A DNA stretch of 64,000 nucleotides, from contig NC_046675.1 in assembly GCF_003369915.1 (NCBI RefSeq), forward strand, positions 8,246,001-8,310,000, read 5' to 3'. The stretch comes from Drosophila miranda (Eukaryota; Arthropoda; Insecta; Diptera; Drosophilidae). The notes under the pieces were generated by a model, which ran no database searches, had not been told where the DNA came from, and worked only from the letters and a program-made list of their open reading frames with translations. Position numbers and translations under genes: made by a program. Below are positions 1-10,558 of this stretch, piece after piece. Numbering within the stretch: position 1 is the stretch's first letter; each line of letters starts with the position of its first letter.

Positions 1-2192
1 CCATTGACCAATGCTATTAATGTATTTTCTTTACCTTTATGAATCTGGGGACCTCTGCTGCATCAATTCAAGGAATATTGCTGTAACTGTGGAGTGGGTG
101 TTTGTTTTGTTCCAAGAATTTGTGGTGGGGCACGCCCACTCCCGCAATCAAATTGTCGGCTTCCATCAACTGCCGTCTGCCACATTTTAATTACGCATAC
201 GCCGTGTAAGACCACCCACAAAAATGTGTCGTGCTGCACATTTCAATTGTATTGTATGTATTGTATGTACCGGAGAGAAGGGAATCAACAAAAAAAGTTA
301 AGCATAATCCACTCGATAATGGCATGCTGGTAATCTGAATTGAATTCATTTATTAATGTCTCCTGGCGACCGCCCCCGGTAAACAGAGTGTGAATCCAGA
401 GATCCAAAGAGCAGAATAATAATTTAAACATGCTATGTAAATTTACTGTTTGGCCGGGTCTGTGTGTGTGGCAAATAAAGCTCAGCCGGAGAGCAGATGT
501 AAGGTTTCAAGCCGAGAGCACGTGACGGCATTAAACCGGAGTCGCCTGCCGCTTCCTGAAAAAAACACGCACAACGAAAAAAATACAAAAGCCGCTGAAA
601 GCTATAAATCAATGTTTGGATTTCCTGGAACATTTAAGAGGCCAACAGGAAATGTGGAAATTTATTTCAAAGTCCAGACAACAGAAAGGCATCTATTTTG
701 TTTGGTGTCGCTTCCTCCTGCTCCTCCTCCTCCTCCTTCCTCACTTTTCACCTCAGCAACGAAATCTCAGCTTCTAATTCCACACAAATTAGGCACAAGA
801 GAACAGAAATTGGTCTGAAATCAAATCCCAGCAAACGCAGATTAAATTGCCACCAAGCTCGAGTCGGCTCAAGGCTGTCCATTGCTTGGCAGCATCTTCA
901 ATGAGTCTAGGGTGTATAATTCCATCAATATTAAAGGCGGAAGACAACGGAATAAAATACAATCCAAACGAAAAACTAAAACTACAGAGCAGAAGGCCAA
1001 GAATACGAGCCAGGAGTTGAAATGGTGAAAAGAAATGCACAGATATGAATGGCATCCTTCAGAACATATGTAAGAAGTAGTGCTATTTTCAGAGCTACCC
1101 AACACGGAAACCCCAGTTGAGATATAAGTCCAGCAAATCCATCTTGAAAATTTCTATAATAATCATTTAAGACGTATTTTCAGAGTCTCTTATAGTCACT
1201 TATATGTAGATGATTGATTCATTTAGAATTCATTGGAAGACCACAATCCCACCAGTCTTAGTGCTTGGTTTGCAAATAATTTGATTTGTATTTGTATATT
1301 TCAAATCTTCATTGCTTTGCTCTTTCGAGTGGTTAGGCTTATCGAGTAATTTCAGGTTGCCCTTTTGCGAATTTCTTCCTCAGGGACCATCGTTTCGCAG
1401 AGAAATGGTAAGTAAAGTGCGCTTCAGGTATATTGTGGTTCCGTGTTAATGTTTACCTTTGGAAATTGCAAATCGAATCTTGGCAATGGCCCTTCTATTG
1501 TTCCACAGCAAGTGCTCATGATTTCCCCAGCCATGGCTGTGCCAGACAGACGCTGCCATTCGTCATGTTGCAGCCGTGGCTCATTTACAACGAGAAAAGG
1601 TATCAAGTAAGCCATCACATCGCGCTGATTACATCATGTGTGTACTGATTCAAGTATCGATGTGGCAGCAACAAGAGGCCATGAGCACGCATTCAATTAT
1701 GTCCATGTCATCACCGTAACCCCAATGCCACATCATCCTCAAGCCCGTGCCTATACATATATGCAAATAGCTACGTGGACTAGTTGCTGTCTGTGTGTGT
1801 GGCTGTTTGCACGGTCCTAGTTATTTTCTAGTAGCTATTTGGTCCTGGGTCTTCCTATTCAGACATATGCCCGGCAGCAAACTCGATTTGTTTGCAGAAG
1901 AAATCAAAGTATCAAAAGAACACAACAGAAAAGCAAATGTGGGGTTTTGTTATTGCCGTAATGTGCCATTATTTGGGTGAATCGACTGGCGGAGAGAGTC
2001 CCTGTATGAGTATTCCAAGGTAACTCCGTCATTGATGCTGCGATTCGATTAGAGGCAGCCAAGCCAATGATAGTCAAAGCTTTTAGCCAAATGAATTCAT
2101 ATCCACACACATACATATATGATGGATCAAGTAAACACAAAACTCGAAATGTTTACTAAACTTAAGAGTTCACTTTAGAGTTTATTCTGATG
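1..2192. other. Intergenic or intronic sequence, no gene seen
   Basis: Only short open frames without homology-like composition, signal peptide or splice-supported continuation are visible on either strand. A CT/CTC-rich run lies near 710-745. The stretch may be an intron of a gene extending beyond the left edge or plain intergenic DNA; the sequence does not decide. Confidence 0.5.
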
Positions 2193-2603
2193 TTAAACAT
2201 CCACATTGCAGTGTTCGCAACGACCATTGACGATGGTATTGCCGCCTTTCCGATAGACAGTGCCGCCTCCTCGTCCTCCCCGTGTGATGACCACATTGCC
2301 ATCATCGTTGGATGAGGAGGAGAAGCTGCGGTACTCCTGGCCATCCAAATAGACTCGATCTCCCTGGGGATTGGGACCTGTTTCACCAGAGATTGCAAAT
2401 AGTCAATTGTCAAATAGAGATCAATTCAGGCTTACACGTCAGGCAAACACCATTAACCACCACAGTGTTGGGAGCTGCTGCAGGTTATAAACAAATAACA
2501 ATCAATTAGCAGCAGTTGAGATACGATCTCATTAAACGAGCTTACCGCTGATCAGAGCCGGAATCAGGGCCAGCAAGAGCAGAGCACACGTTAAGTACTT
2601 CAT
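2193..2603 (-). CDS. Bicipital Bomanin-like immune peptide precursor, 3 exons
   Basis: The spliced reading frame is 94 residues: exons 2546-2603, 2436-2477 and 2193-2377, with GTAAG/GTAAGC donors and TGCAG/AACAG acceptors. It opens with the signal peptide MKYLTCALLLLALIPALIS. Exon 2 plus the first codon of exon 3 give TVVVNGVCLTC, and the C-terminus gives NTIVNGRCEHCNVDV. Both match the Bomanin pattern (V/I-x-NG-x-C-x-x-C). Two such motifs joined by a Ser/Gly-rich linker are the layout of bicipital Bomanins, secreted peptides made by the fat body under Toll control. A minus-strand TATA box lies 41 bp upstream of the ATG, and AATAAA (minus) is at 2181-2186 just after the stop. A near-perfect kappaB palindrome lies about 195 bp upstream. 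The family assignment rests on motif reading; which Bomanin it is orthologous to is not known. Confidence 0.85.
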
Positions 2604-2643
2604 GATAGACAGTCAATGGCTTACTGTCCCACCTTTCAGGCTG

Positions 2644-2651
2644 TTTATATA
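2644..2651 (-). promoter_or_regulatory. TATA box of the Bomanin-like gene
   Basis: The minus strand reads TATATAAA here, 41 bp before the start codon at 2603, leaving room for only a short leader. This is typical of inducible immune peptide genes. Confidence 0.75.
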
Positions 2652-2796
2652 GATGTCGCGGTCGCTCAATCTAACTAAATCTGAATCTAATGATGCGATA
2701 AGCCTTCCAGTTCACAGCAGTGCGCTGCTATTAGTCGTCAAAACCGTGCTAGACTCCTATTTATTTTTGTTATTTTTCATACAAAATGTCCGGTAT

Positions 2797-2808
2797 GGGG
2801 ATTTTCCC
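2797..2808. promoter_or_regulatory. kappaB palindrome
   Basis: The sequence GGGGATTTTCCC is a nearly symmetric Rel/NF-kappaB site of the type bound by Dif, Dorsal or Relish. It lies about 195 bp upstream of the minus-strand Bomanin-like start codon and 24 bp from nothing else of note except a GATA site at 2818-2824. Confidence 0.75.
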
Positions 2809-2940
2809 TATTCATATTGATAAACTTTCACGTAATTGATTCCCCTGAAACTTGTACAACTAAATTTACGATGTTCCCGACAGGCACACCCCAAAAAATG
2901 CAATTTATAACGTTGAAAACATGAATGGCAAACGTTTCCA

Positions 2941-2966
2941 GGGAAACTCGAGCCCGCGATTTCCCA
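2941..2966. promoter_or_regulatory. Two weaker kappaB-like sites
   Basis: GGGAAACTCG on the plus strand (2941-2950) and TGGGAAATCG on the minus strand (2956-2966) are each a mismatch or two from the Dif/Dorsal consensus. They gain weight only from lying between two stronger sites. Confidence 0.4.
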
Positions 2967-3384
2967 TCTCCAGAGCTCAATAGAACTTGTTTCGCCCCAA
3001 AAGTCGTGACTCGTGAGTCTACCTGAAGCTTAACCCACCCCAAGAACGTAGCGCATCTATATGACAGTCTGGCTGTCTGACTGTCTGACTGACTGATGGA
3101 CGGTTGTTAATTGCTTTACCCTGTTTCTCATTGCTTACAAAGGTATATTGGGTTCTTGTGTATGGTATGTAAAGTGCAGTGGGAGCCCCCCACAAGCACT
3201 AGACTCTTCAGGAGAGCGCCACATTTTAATGCAAAAATTGGTATCTTAATCGTGGTCTAAACTGATCAAACCAATTGTACAGCTTCCACATGATAAGTGC
3301 ATCTATAAAATAGCAGAGATCGTCATCGGATAGTCGGACTGCTTGGACTCTCAAGTTCTCAGTTGTTTTTCGAAATGTATCTGT

Positions 3385-3395
3385 GGGCATTTCCC
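3385..3395. promoter_or_regulatory. kappaB-like site upstream of the Gly-rich gene
   Basis: GGGCATTTCCC (GGGAAATGCCC on the other strand) is one position off the GGGRNWYYCC consensus. It lies about 150 bp before the start codon at 3542 and 90 bp before the TATA box. Confidence 0.6.
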
Positions 3396-3485
3396 TGCCG
3401 CGAATAATGCTTACGTAGCGGCCCGGCCTGTCTATATTCTATTTGGCTGGAGCGATAACGTTCGCTGGGATCCACAAAGAGCAGC

Positions 3486-3494
3486 GTATATAAG
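3486..3494 (+). promoter_or_regulatory. TATA box of the Gly-rich Bomanin-like gene
   Basis: GTATATAAG lies 48-56 bp before the ATG at 3542, in the right place for a short leader. Confidence 0.7.
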
Positions 3495-3541
3495 CGGCTG
3501 CTGTGAGGCGCACTTGCCCCAGACCTGTTCGACACTTCATC

Positions 3542-3946
3542 ATGCGACAAGCGACGGCATTTGTGGTTCTCGCACTCTGTGCTTTAGCTCTGACCGAGGC
3601 GGCGGTGTACATTGGCGGCGGTTGCTATGACTGTAAGGCAATCGCATAATACTCACATAGCACTCTGATTCCAACGTCACTTTCAGGTAACCCGCCCGGC
3701 GGCCAGGGGCCCGGCATCTATACAGGCGGCGGTCGAGGAGGTGGCGGTTCACCCAACAACTACTATAATCAAGGAGGTGGCCGTGGAGGTGGAGGCGGCA
3801 GTGGTCGTCCAGTTTACTCCGGAAACTTTGGTCCAAATGGATATAGCGGCGGCGGCGGTCGAGGAGGTGGTGGGGGTTATAGCAGTGGAGGAGGCGGCGG
3901 CGGTTATGACGATGGTGGTCTGACGCAGATTATACGATATGATTAA
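3542..3946 (+). CDS. Bomanin-like secreted peptide with Gly-rich tail, 2 exons
   Basis: Exons 3542-3632 and 3687-3946 are joined through a 54-bp GTAAGG...TTTCAG intron and give 116 residues. The signal peptide is MRQATAFVVLALCALALTEA. The first mature residues, AVYIGGGCYDCNPPG, fit the Bomanin motif (V-x-I-x-G-x-C-x-x-CN-x-x-G), with the intron splitting the second Cys codon, just as the first intron-spanning Cys is split in the gene at 2193-2603. The rest is a Gly-rich, low-charge tail with GRGGGG repeats, several Tyr/Asn, and the ending LTQIIRYD. One Bomanin motif plus a tail is the layout of the tailed Bomanins. The Gly-rich tail also recalls glycine-rich antimicrobial peptides and cuticle proteins, so the function is less certain than the secretion. 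TATA, kappaB and GATA sites lie upstream. Confidence 0.75.
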
Positions 3947-6900
3947 TTTTGCTGGCTTTTTTTTCTGCTCTCAACCGCAAACAAGCAGAATGTTGGCCGG
4001 CTTATAGTTAGTAAAGTAGTTTTAATTAAACTAAAACAAGTGATTGCTATAATTGTACAGACAACAGATGTATTTAATGTTAAGTCCCAATGAAATTTAT
4101 TTTCGATCTTATCAAACAAAAATTTCTTTGTTCTAGCTGACAGCTTTTCATTGCATATAGCTGTACGATTAGGAACGATGAGAGGCACTTTTTATATTCT
4201 TTAATGACCTTAAGAAAAATTCTCATTGAATTCGACATTGCAACAAAGTTTTGAATCATTCCGTAACTCTTACGATGCTTATATTAAGCTTTATAGAAAA
4301 ACCATTAAGGTAGTACCATTCGGCTGGAGTGCCATCAATGTGTTCATAATCTCACAATAATCTTGGGCTTATGCAACTCTTTGGGGCAGGAAGTATTAAA
4401 GCAAAGAGACCGCTGCAAAATCTATCTTCCAAGAGCAGCAAAGTATCAATAAAACAGAGATGCGGAGAAAGGTGAATCTTAGAGGGCCGCAGGTGCAGTT
4501 TGTTTATTCTCGGTTCATATGTATTCCCTCGTATCTAATAACAGAGTCAAGATTGTTTGTGCCGCTCAAATTTAAGATTATTTTGAAAAGGAAACCGGCA
4601 ACCGGCACTTGAATTATTTATAGCTTGTCATTTCAATCGTTGTGAATTTACCCTGAGGGAATCAAAATAGCTGCACCACCCCCTGCTTTTATGAAAATTC
4701 ATTCGAAAAGTGCCTTCGATTTCTTTAAACGAAACCTTCGAAATATTTCGATATGAGTTCTTTTTTGGTTGCAAGCTAAAGTTGTACATTTTCTACATTG
4801 ATTTCATTTCGCAGCCAAAACACCATAAATTGCCCTTACCAAATGTTTTCAAGCCAGGGTGTGTCTGGGCCATGTATGCTCGATGGTTTTTTCTATGAAT
4901 TTCCCCCTGGGGGAAACGCTCCCAGTTTTCCATGATTTATGACCGTACGCTTTTACGAGTTTGGACATTTTTGGACTTTTGCTTACCTTTTCCGTTTTAT
5001 GGGGAACTAAAACGAACGATTAGTTTCTCGATTCCTTAAAGTCCTGCCAGGAATTGATTAAAGCTGAGTGGGCAAACCCAAATTTGAATTGAAAGTTGGA
5101 TTGTTCGACTTTAATTAATGCATGACCATCTCTATATAAATAAAACCGAATACTGCTACTCTTTAATTCAGAAGCTGAATGGAATAGCTTAATTATATAG
5201 TTTAACTTGAATTGAATTGAAATTCCGTTGTGGAGAATTTTCAGTGGAATTCATTAGATAAATGCTTTTGGGACCATGGAAACTTCTGGCTCGGGGTCTC
5301 TGGACCTATGGGCGGGCAGCGAAATTGATAACCATTTCAAAGTTTGAAGGTCGCTCTCAATTTTTGTGTATTAATTAGAAGACTGTTTCTTGTTAAATAT
5401 GCAGCGCATTGAGTTTCCATTCAGGCAAAGCCCCAGTAACCTTTGTGCATATCCCCTGCCACTTAATTGTCTCAATTAAAAGTTCGATTTAGAGGCATTC
5501 GGGCGCGCAAACCCAAACCACACCCTTCCATCCATCCATCCATCCATTATTGATTGATTACATGGGAATGCTTATTGCTTACTTGTTGCTCTGAACAATT
5601 TTGATACAATCTTTATTTAAAGCGAAATATTATTCGTTCATTTTGATCCCTTGCAAGGACCTTACTTGTTATCAAAAATATCTCTTACCAAATACCAATT
5701 TATATTCCTTTGTGTGGATGCAATAACATAATAACATGAAAATTAATCCTTTGTCTTGCTTTTTGAGGTCTTAATTGTTTATTTTTAATTCAGGTTTCCA
5801 TTTCGCGAAGCATTCCATGAGGAGAATGGCAAACTAAAATAGGTAAAAAGCCACAAAAGCTCAAGAGCCACCACTTCACATACAGCCACACAATTACACA
5901 GTGCTACAAAATCAAGAACTTTCTTGAGCATCCTTAACATTTTTAATATACCCTCAAAATCATTTTCCATATTGAAAAACTTAAGAGGGTATATGTATGG
6001 TGGCTACATCCTCTCTCCTTCAAGGAATCCTGGCCTGTATGTATTTCGTATAAATTGCCAGAGGGGAGGGTTTTATTTTCGTAGAGGCTTAAAACGTTGA
6101 GAAGCCATTTTGTTTGTACTAGCATATTTGTAGTGTATTTCTTTAATGAATAATTAATAACCTAAATGAGATTTTACATAATTAATTGGAATTAATGAAA
6201 TTAAATTGGTCTATTTTACAATATTTATTACCTTAGATTTATAGCCCAAGAATACCTTCAAGGCATACGAGTACATACATATATAATTCTCAAGGACTTT
6301 ATCAGAGGCATTTTTGGGCATCTTCACTTGATTCGCATGCAAATGACAGGCCTCCTTTTTCGTAAAATAAATAACAACTTTTTCAGTAGAAAAATTGCAG
6401 CCTGAATGGATTTTAAAGACAAAGTTAATCGAGGTAGGAAAAATATTTCTCGACTCAATGATTTCTTTTAAAGATTCTTTTTCCCCTGAATACTGAGAAG
6501 AAAACCCGAGTTTTTCCAGCTAATTCCACTCCGTTTTACTTACCTTGTGGAACAAGTGCACGTGCTACAAGTCAGTGTCTAAGTTTGCTGGAACACTTTT
6601 AGCTACTGCGACAGTCTCGGTAATGGAGTTCAGTGCCATTACGGGTACAGCGAGGAAAATTAACCTGGACCAGCCACTACACCTACAACAATGTAAACAG
6701 CATCCAGCAATGGCTCCCTAGCCCTCCCTAGCCCACATGAGCGGCTCTGAAACTCTTCAACGAGATGGGAAAATCGTTTTCCTTTGGTAAATGTATGCAA
6801 CGCAGCAGCTGCTTGTGGCTGTGGTTGATTTCATTTCGTGTTTAGCTGCAGCAAGCTTCAGTTTCTGGAATTTGCTCCCCACTCTCCAGCGTGAGGAGAT

Positions 6901-7944
6901 CGCAGGAGTCTGGCCGTTTCGGGGTACATTGCGACGCGACCCTTTGAGGGCGGAATGCAATTAAACTTGTCATTGGGGAGCAACAGATTGGAGCCAATGA
7001 CCTCGTGTGTGCTCTTCTGATTGCCATCGCAAAAAGTTCGCTAATAAAGTTAGCGGATAGTTTAAGGGCTGCCAACGAGAAACGTGCAGAAATATTTTCC
7101 ATTTCTCGTTAAATTGGTATTGTTTTTTTTTGTTTATTAAAGCAGAGAGCTAGGAATGGGGTGCATTTTCGCTTGTGGCTGTTGCAAAAATGCAATATGC
7201 TCCGACAGCAGGTATTTCTGGCAGAAGAATTGAAGGTATTTGGCTCTATTCCTGGTATTTGTGCGTACTATTTTCATTAAAGGTTGGCCATCCAAATCTG
7301 TTCTGCTCTCTGCTTTTGCTGGACTAGAGATGAGTGCGAGCCACGTTCGTTGTGGACGGAGCCAGTGTTCTTCGTTTAAGCGCCTTAACACCCATGAACA
7401 GCTCTTTGCTCGAAGACCTGTAAAAATAGTTTATCTGCAGCTTCCACTGAACCAAAGCCAGCTCTATAAAGGAAAGAAAGGCATGGTTGGGTGAATTTAT
7501 TTGCATTCAAGATTTCATGCATAACTCGACCCGCATTCTCTGAAAACTCTGAAAAACAATTGTAGTTGAACATCATGAATGATAAATTTATTTGAAATAT
7601 ACATTTAATGTAGCTTAACAGACTAGAGACAAACCAGTGCCGCTTTCCGACCCCGAGACCCACCCAACCACGCAACCATATCCAAAAATACACCGCATGA
7701 CACCATCAAGGGACACATGGAAACAGTAAGAGAGATAGAAAGAGAGAAAGGAAGGGAGAACAAAAATGCTTGGCATTTTCATTTGGACAACCGAAGGACA
7801 ACCCAAAAATCAAAACCCAATCTCAAACCACCATCTCCAGACCACATCCATATCCACGCATCCACACCCAATAACCCATAGACTCACAGCACAGCACAGG
7901 AGAGCACACTCGCACCCACTCACTCATTCGTGTTGAACTTTGAT
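3947..7944. other. Gene-poor spacer, including the 3' UTR of the DUF1397-type gene
   Basis: No convincing coding exon is visible. Minus-strand AATAAA at 7587-7592 may end the transcript whose coding part stops at 7945. The 300 bases before that stop are strongly strand-biased (C/A-rich on plus, so G/U-rich in the transcript). A CCAT microsatellite lies at about 5526-5546. Confidence 0.5.
5946..5994. repeat. Fold-back repeat with ATACCCTC/GAGGGTAT arms
   Basis: ATATACCCTC (5946-5955) and GAGGGTATAT (5985-5994) are perfect 10-bp inverted arms around a 29-bp loop. Similar arms recur at about 41.1, 47.4, 57.1 and 61.0 kb. Confidence 0.6.
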
Positions 7945-10558
7945 TTACGGCAGGAGTCGCACCACAAAGAGAATGAGGAGAAGGGTCAGCTGAGTGCCGA
8001 GCCATTGGCGGGCCAGCCGGGAGGCTTGTCCGCAGATATTCTCGAGTATGGCGCAGTTCCTGAAGTGCTTCTCGTCGGACAACATTTTGGCCGTCTCCCG
8101 TGCAAACTCCGCCGAGTTCTTGTAGCACTTGTACCTCGCGCTATTGTAGATGCAGTTCTCGTAGGCGTACCGGGCACTGAAATGGATTCCATACTCGTAC
8201 ATCATCGAGTTCTATTTGCCCGGTCTCGAATGGCAATTAGCCACTCGATTCGCAACTCTTCTCAGACACACTTACCAACAGAATTCCATGAATTTTTCAC
8301 TGGCATTTCGCGTCCCATCGTGTACCTCCTCACTGAGGATGCTCTCGAATTCGGATGTGCAGCTGACCCAGTCCAATTGGATGTAGGCGAAGCAGTCCTT
8401 GTGCCTCAGGTAATCTGCAAAAACCAACCAACCCACATATGTGCATATACTTGAGTGCATAGATAATGTTGCCAGGCACTTAAACTACTTTCAAGTGGAG
8501 TGGCCTTGTTTGAACTTTGAAAGGAACATTGGGGAGATAATCTCGTGGGGTCTGATTGCATTGCCATGTTGAATTTGTGTCTTTGTGGGTATATCTCAGT
8601 GTAGTTCTGGCGGATACACGCTCTGGGATATGCTTTGTGCCTTGTGTATCTCCCTGTTGGGCATTTGCGCCTCGGGTGTGCTCAGAGTCGACTTGCCAAA
8701 TTGATTTCCTTCCTCCCGTCGCTATCTTACCTCTCTGAAAATCCACATCACCGCAAAATTTATAGAAAAATCGTCGGGCCCCTTCCACATTGTTCTTAAA
8801 GGTTTCCAGCTTCCGGTCGTTCAGGCAGCGCTTCGAGTAGGCATCAAAGCAGCGCATGCCGCGGTTGAAAATGCTGCAAAAAAAACATGTGTATTATGTA
8901 GTCCCATTTGAATGCAATAATTGAGTAAATTCTCAGCAAACAGGCTCCAGGACCCTAACGCCAAATATTGTTCTGTTGCCATGTACTACTCCCCCACAAA
9001 AGGAAGTCCCAAAGTATTTGCCTCGATGGCAACACAATTCGTTAATAATAAACCTAACCAGGAAGCCAACAGCTTCAAAGACTCTTGAAAAGTGTCCCAA
9101 GCTACTTTATGGCCTATGTATCTGCCAGGAATTTTGATACGGGTGACGGAATTCCAACACTTTTGCTGACTGTATCAAATCTAATTTAACCCATTTTAAA
9201 AGTAAATCCAAGGGAATACATAAAAAAGAAAGGAAAAAGTCTGGATACACTAGTGCCCCCTTCCAGCCACATTTCCTTGCTGCTTATTCTTTATACACTA
9301 ACAAGTTCAAGCTATCCCCGAGCACTCCAAGGAAGTACTCGTACAACGTCCTGTCAAACATAAGAACTTTTGTCTACAGTTATGTACAACAGACGTTTTT
9401 CTTACGAATTTCCCATGAATTTTGCATGAAGAGGATAGCTTTCCTACTTAAATATTCGTGCTGAAAAAGTCTAGCATCCCAACACAATGATTTTGTTACT
9501 TTTGCAAGAAAGCGTTGAGCACCAATCAATCCGACTGCTGGTTATCTGGAGTGTCACGGAGAGCTTTCCCGTTTACGCCAATCAAGAATAAAGATTGTCC
9601 CAATTGTGCGTTGGGTCATTGGCTCAGATTGGGGTACGAAATGCTGTATATGTCATCCGACAGACGGGATCCACACAGATAAGATGTGTGAAAGGTACGC
9701 CCCCCCATAGGAACGGTAATTGTTATTCGACTGTTGTACAAGTTTAACGGATAGGCAGACTTAAAAATTTTGACGAATTAAATTGAATTTAAAGCTGCTG
9801 TCATCCAGGTGCATAACCTGATAATTTACATATGAGTACTGGGTGCAAAACCCCAACTGATTAATAATGCAATCAATTAATCTAACGTGTTTTAATTAAT
9901 CGCACAATTAGTTAATTATAGTCCTGATTATAGTTAATGCAGTGTCAACGCCAAACAGAACCAAACAAAAAACAATCAGAATTGATGGCAAAAGTCTCGA
10001 ATTAATTAATTCGTTTTGGCACTTGAAGTTGAAACAATTAATCAGCCAACTTTCGTCCCCTTAGCGGTCCCTGGCAAGGACTTTCCCAACTGAAAGCGGG
10101 GTATTGTTTGTGGTCCCTGATATAAGAATGCATTCCATTCCCTTTGTGGCCCTGGTCAAATGTGAATAAATTACATATTGAGTGGGGTTACGAGACCAGC
10201 TTGAGTGGGGCAATCAATAACCCGTGAATGCTCGCTATTTGTTCTTCCCACTCATAATTCGCATGCACTTCTGGTTCCGGCAGTAGGTATCCGACGGTCC
10301 GTGGCTGATTGCTTACTTGCACTTTGTCGTGATGTCCCTTTTGTTTATGACGATTTTGGTGTTCTGCAGGAACTCCATGAGATGAGGCGGCAAATCCTTG
10401 AAGCACTCATCCACCATTCTCTGCGTGCTACCGCAGTCCTCGCTCGGAACGGCCGTCTGCTGTTTGGTCTCATTTTGGCCAAGGCCAGGAACAGCAATTC
10501 CAATCAGTATGATAACAAAACCGAAAACTATGAACATACAAGAGTTGTTTACGCACAT
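7945..10558 (-). CDS. Secreted Cys-rich protein, 27-kDa hemolymph glycoprotein/DUF1397-like, 4 exons
   Basis: Exons 10317-10558, 8731-8873, 8276-8414 and 7945-8176 splice in frame to 251 residues; the first intron is 1.44 kb and the others are short. Residues 1-28 form a signal peptide with a strong hydrophobic core (IVFGFVIILIGIAVPGLGQ). The mature part carries regularly spaced cysteines, for example SEDCGSTQRMVDECF, TTKCNIFNRGMRCFDAYSKRC, YKFCGDV, KDCFAYIQLDWVSC, YENCIYNSARYKC and RNCAILENICG. This spacing and length resemble the insect 27-kDa hemolymph glycoprotein (DUF1397) family, whose molecular role is unknown. The C-terminus is unusual: LTLLLILFVVRLLP is hydrophobic and could be a GPI-anchor signal. 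The last junction (8276/8176) gives a Cys-Cys pair and is the least certain splice. The family call is from pattern memory. Confidence 0.75.
9780..10045. promoter_or_regulatory. Candidate intronic enhancer dense in TAAT sites
   Basis: Within intron 1 of the DUF1397-type gene, many ATTA/TAAT homeodomain cores, including several TTAATTAA-type pairs, are packed into about 260 bp. CACTTGA near 10019-10025 is the reverse of the NK2/Tinman site TCAAGTG. The AT-rich base composition alone yields some of these matches, so function is only suggested. Confidence 0.3.

Larger units (their letters stand above)
2604..3541. promoter_or_regulatory. Shared divergent control region of two immune-type genes
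   Basis: The spacer between the two start codons holds several kappaB-like elements (2797-2808, 2941-2950, 2956-2966, 3385-3395) and GATA sites: CGATAAG at 2696-2702, TGATAAA at 2818-2824, TGATAAG at 3291-3297 and CGATAAC near 3453. Clustered Rel and GATA sites are the known signature of fat-body immune enhancers. A TATA box faces outward at each end (2644-2651 minus and 3486-3494 plus). A second TATA-like CTATAAAAT lies at 3303-3311. That the two genes are co-induced is an inference. Confidence 0.7.
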
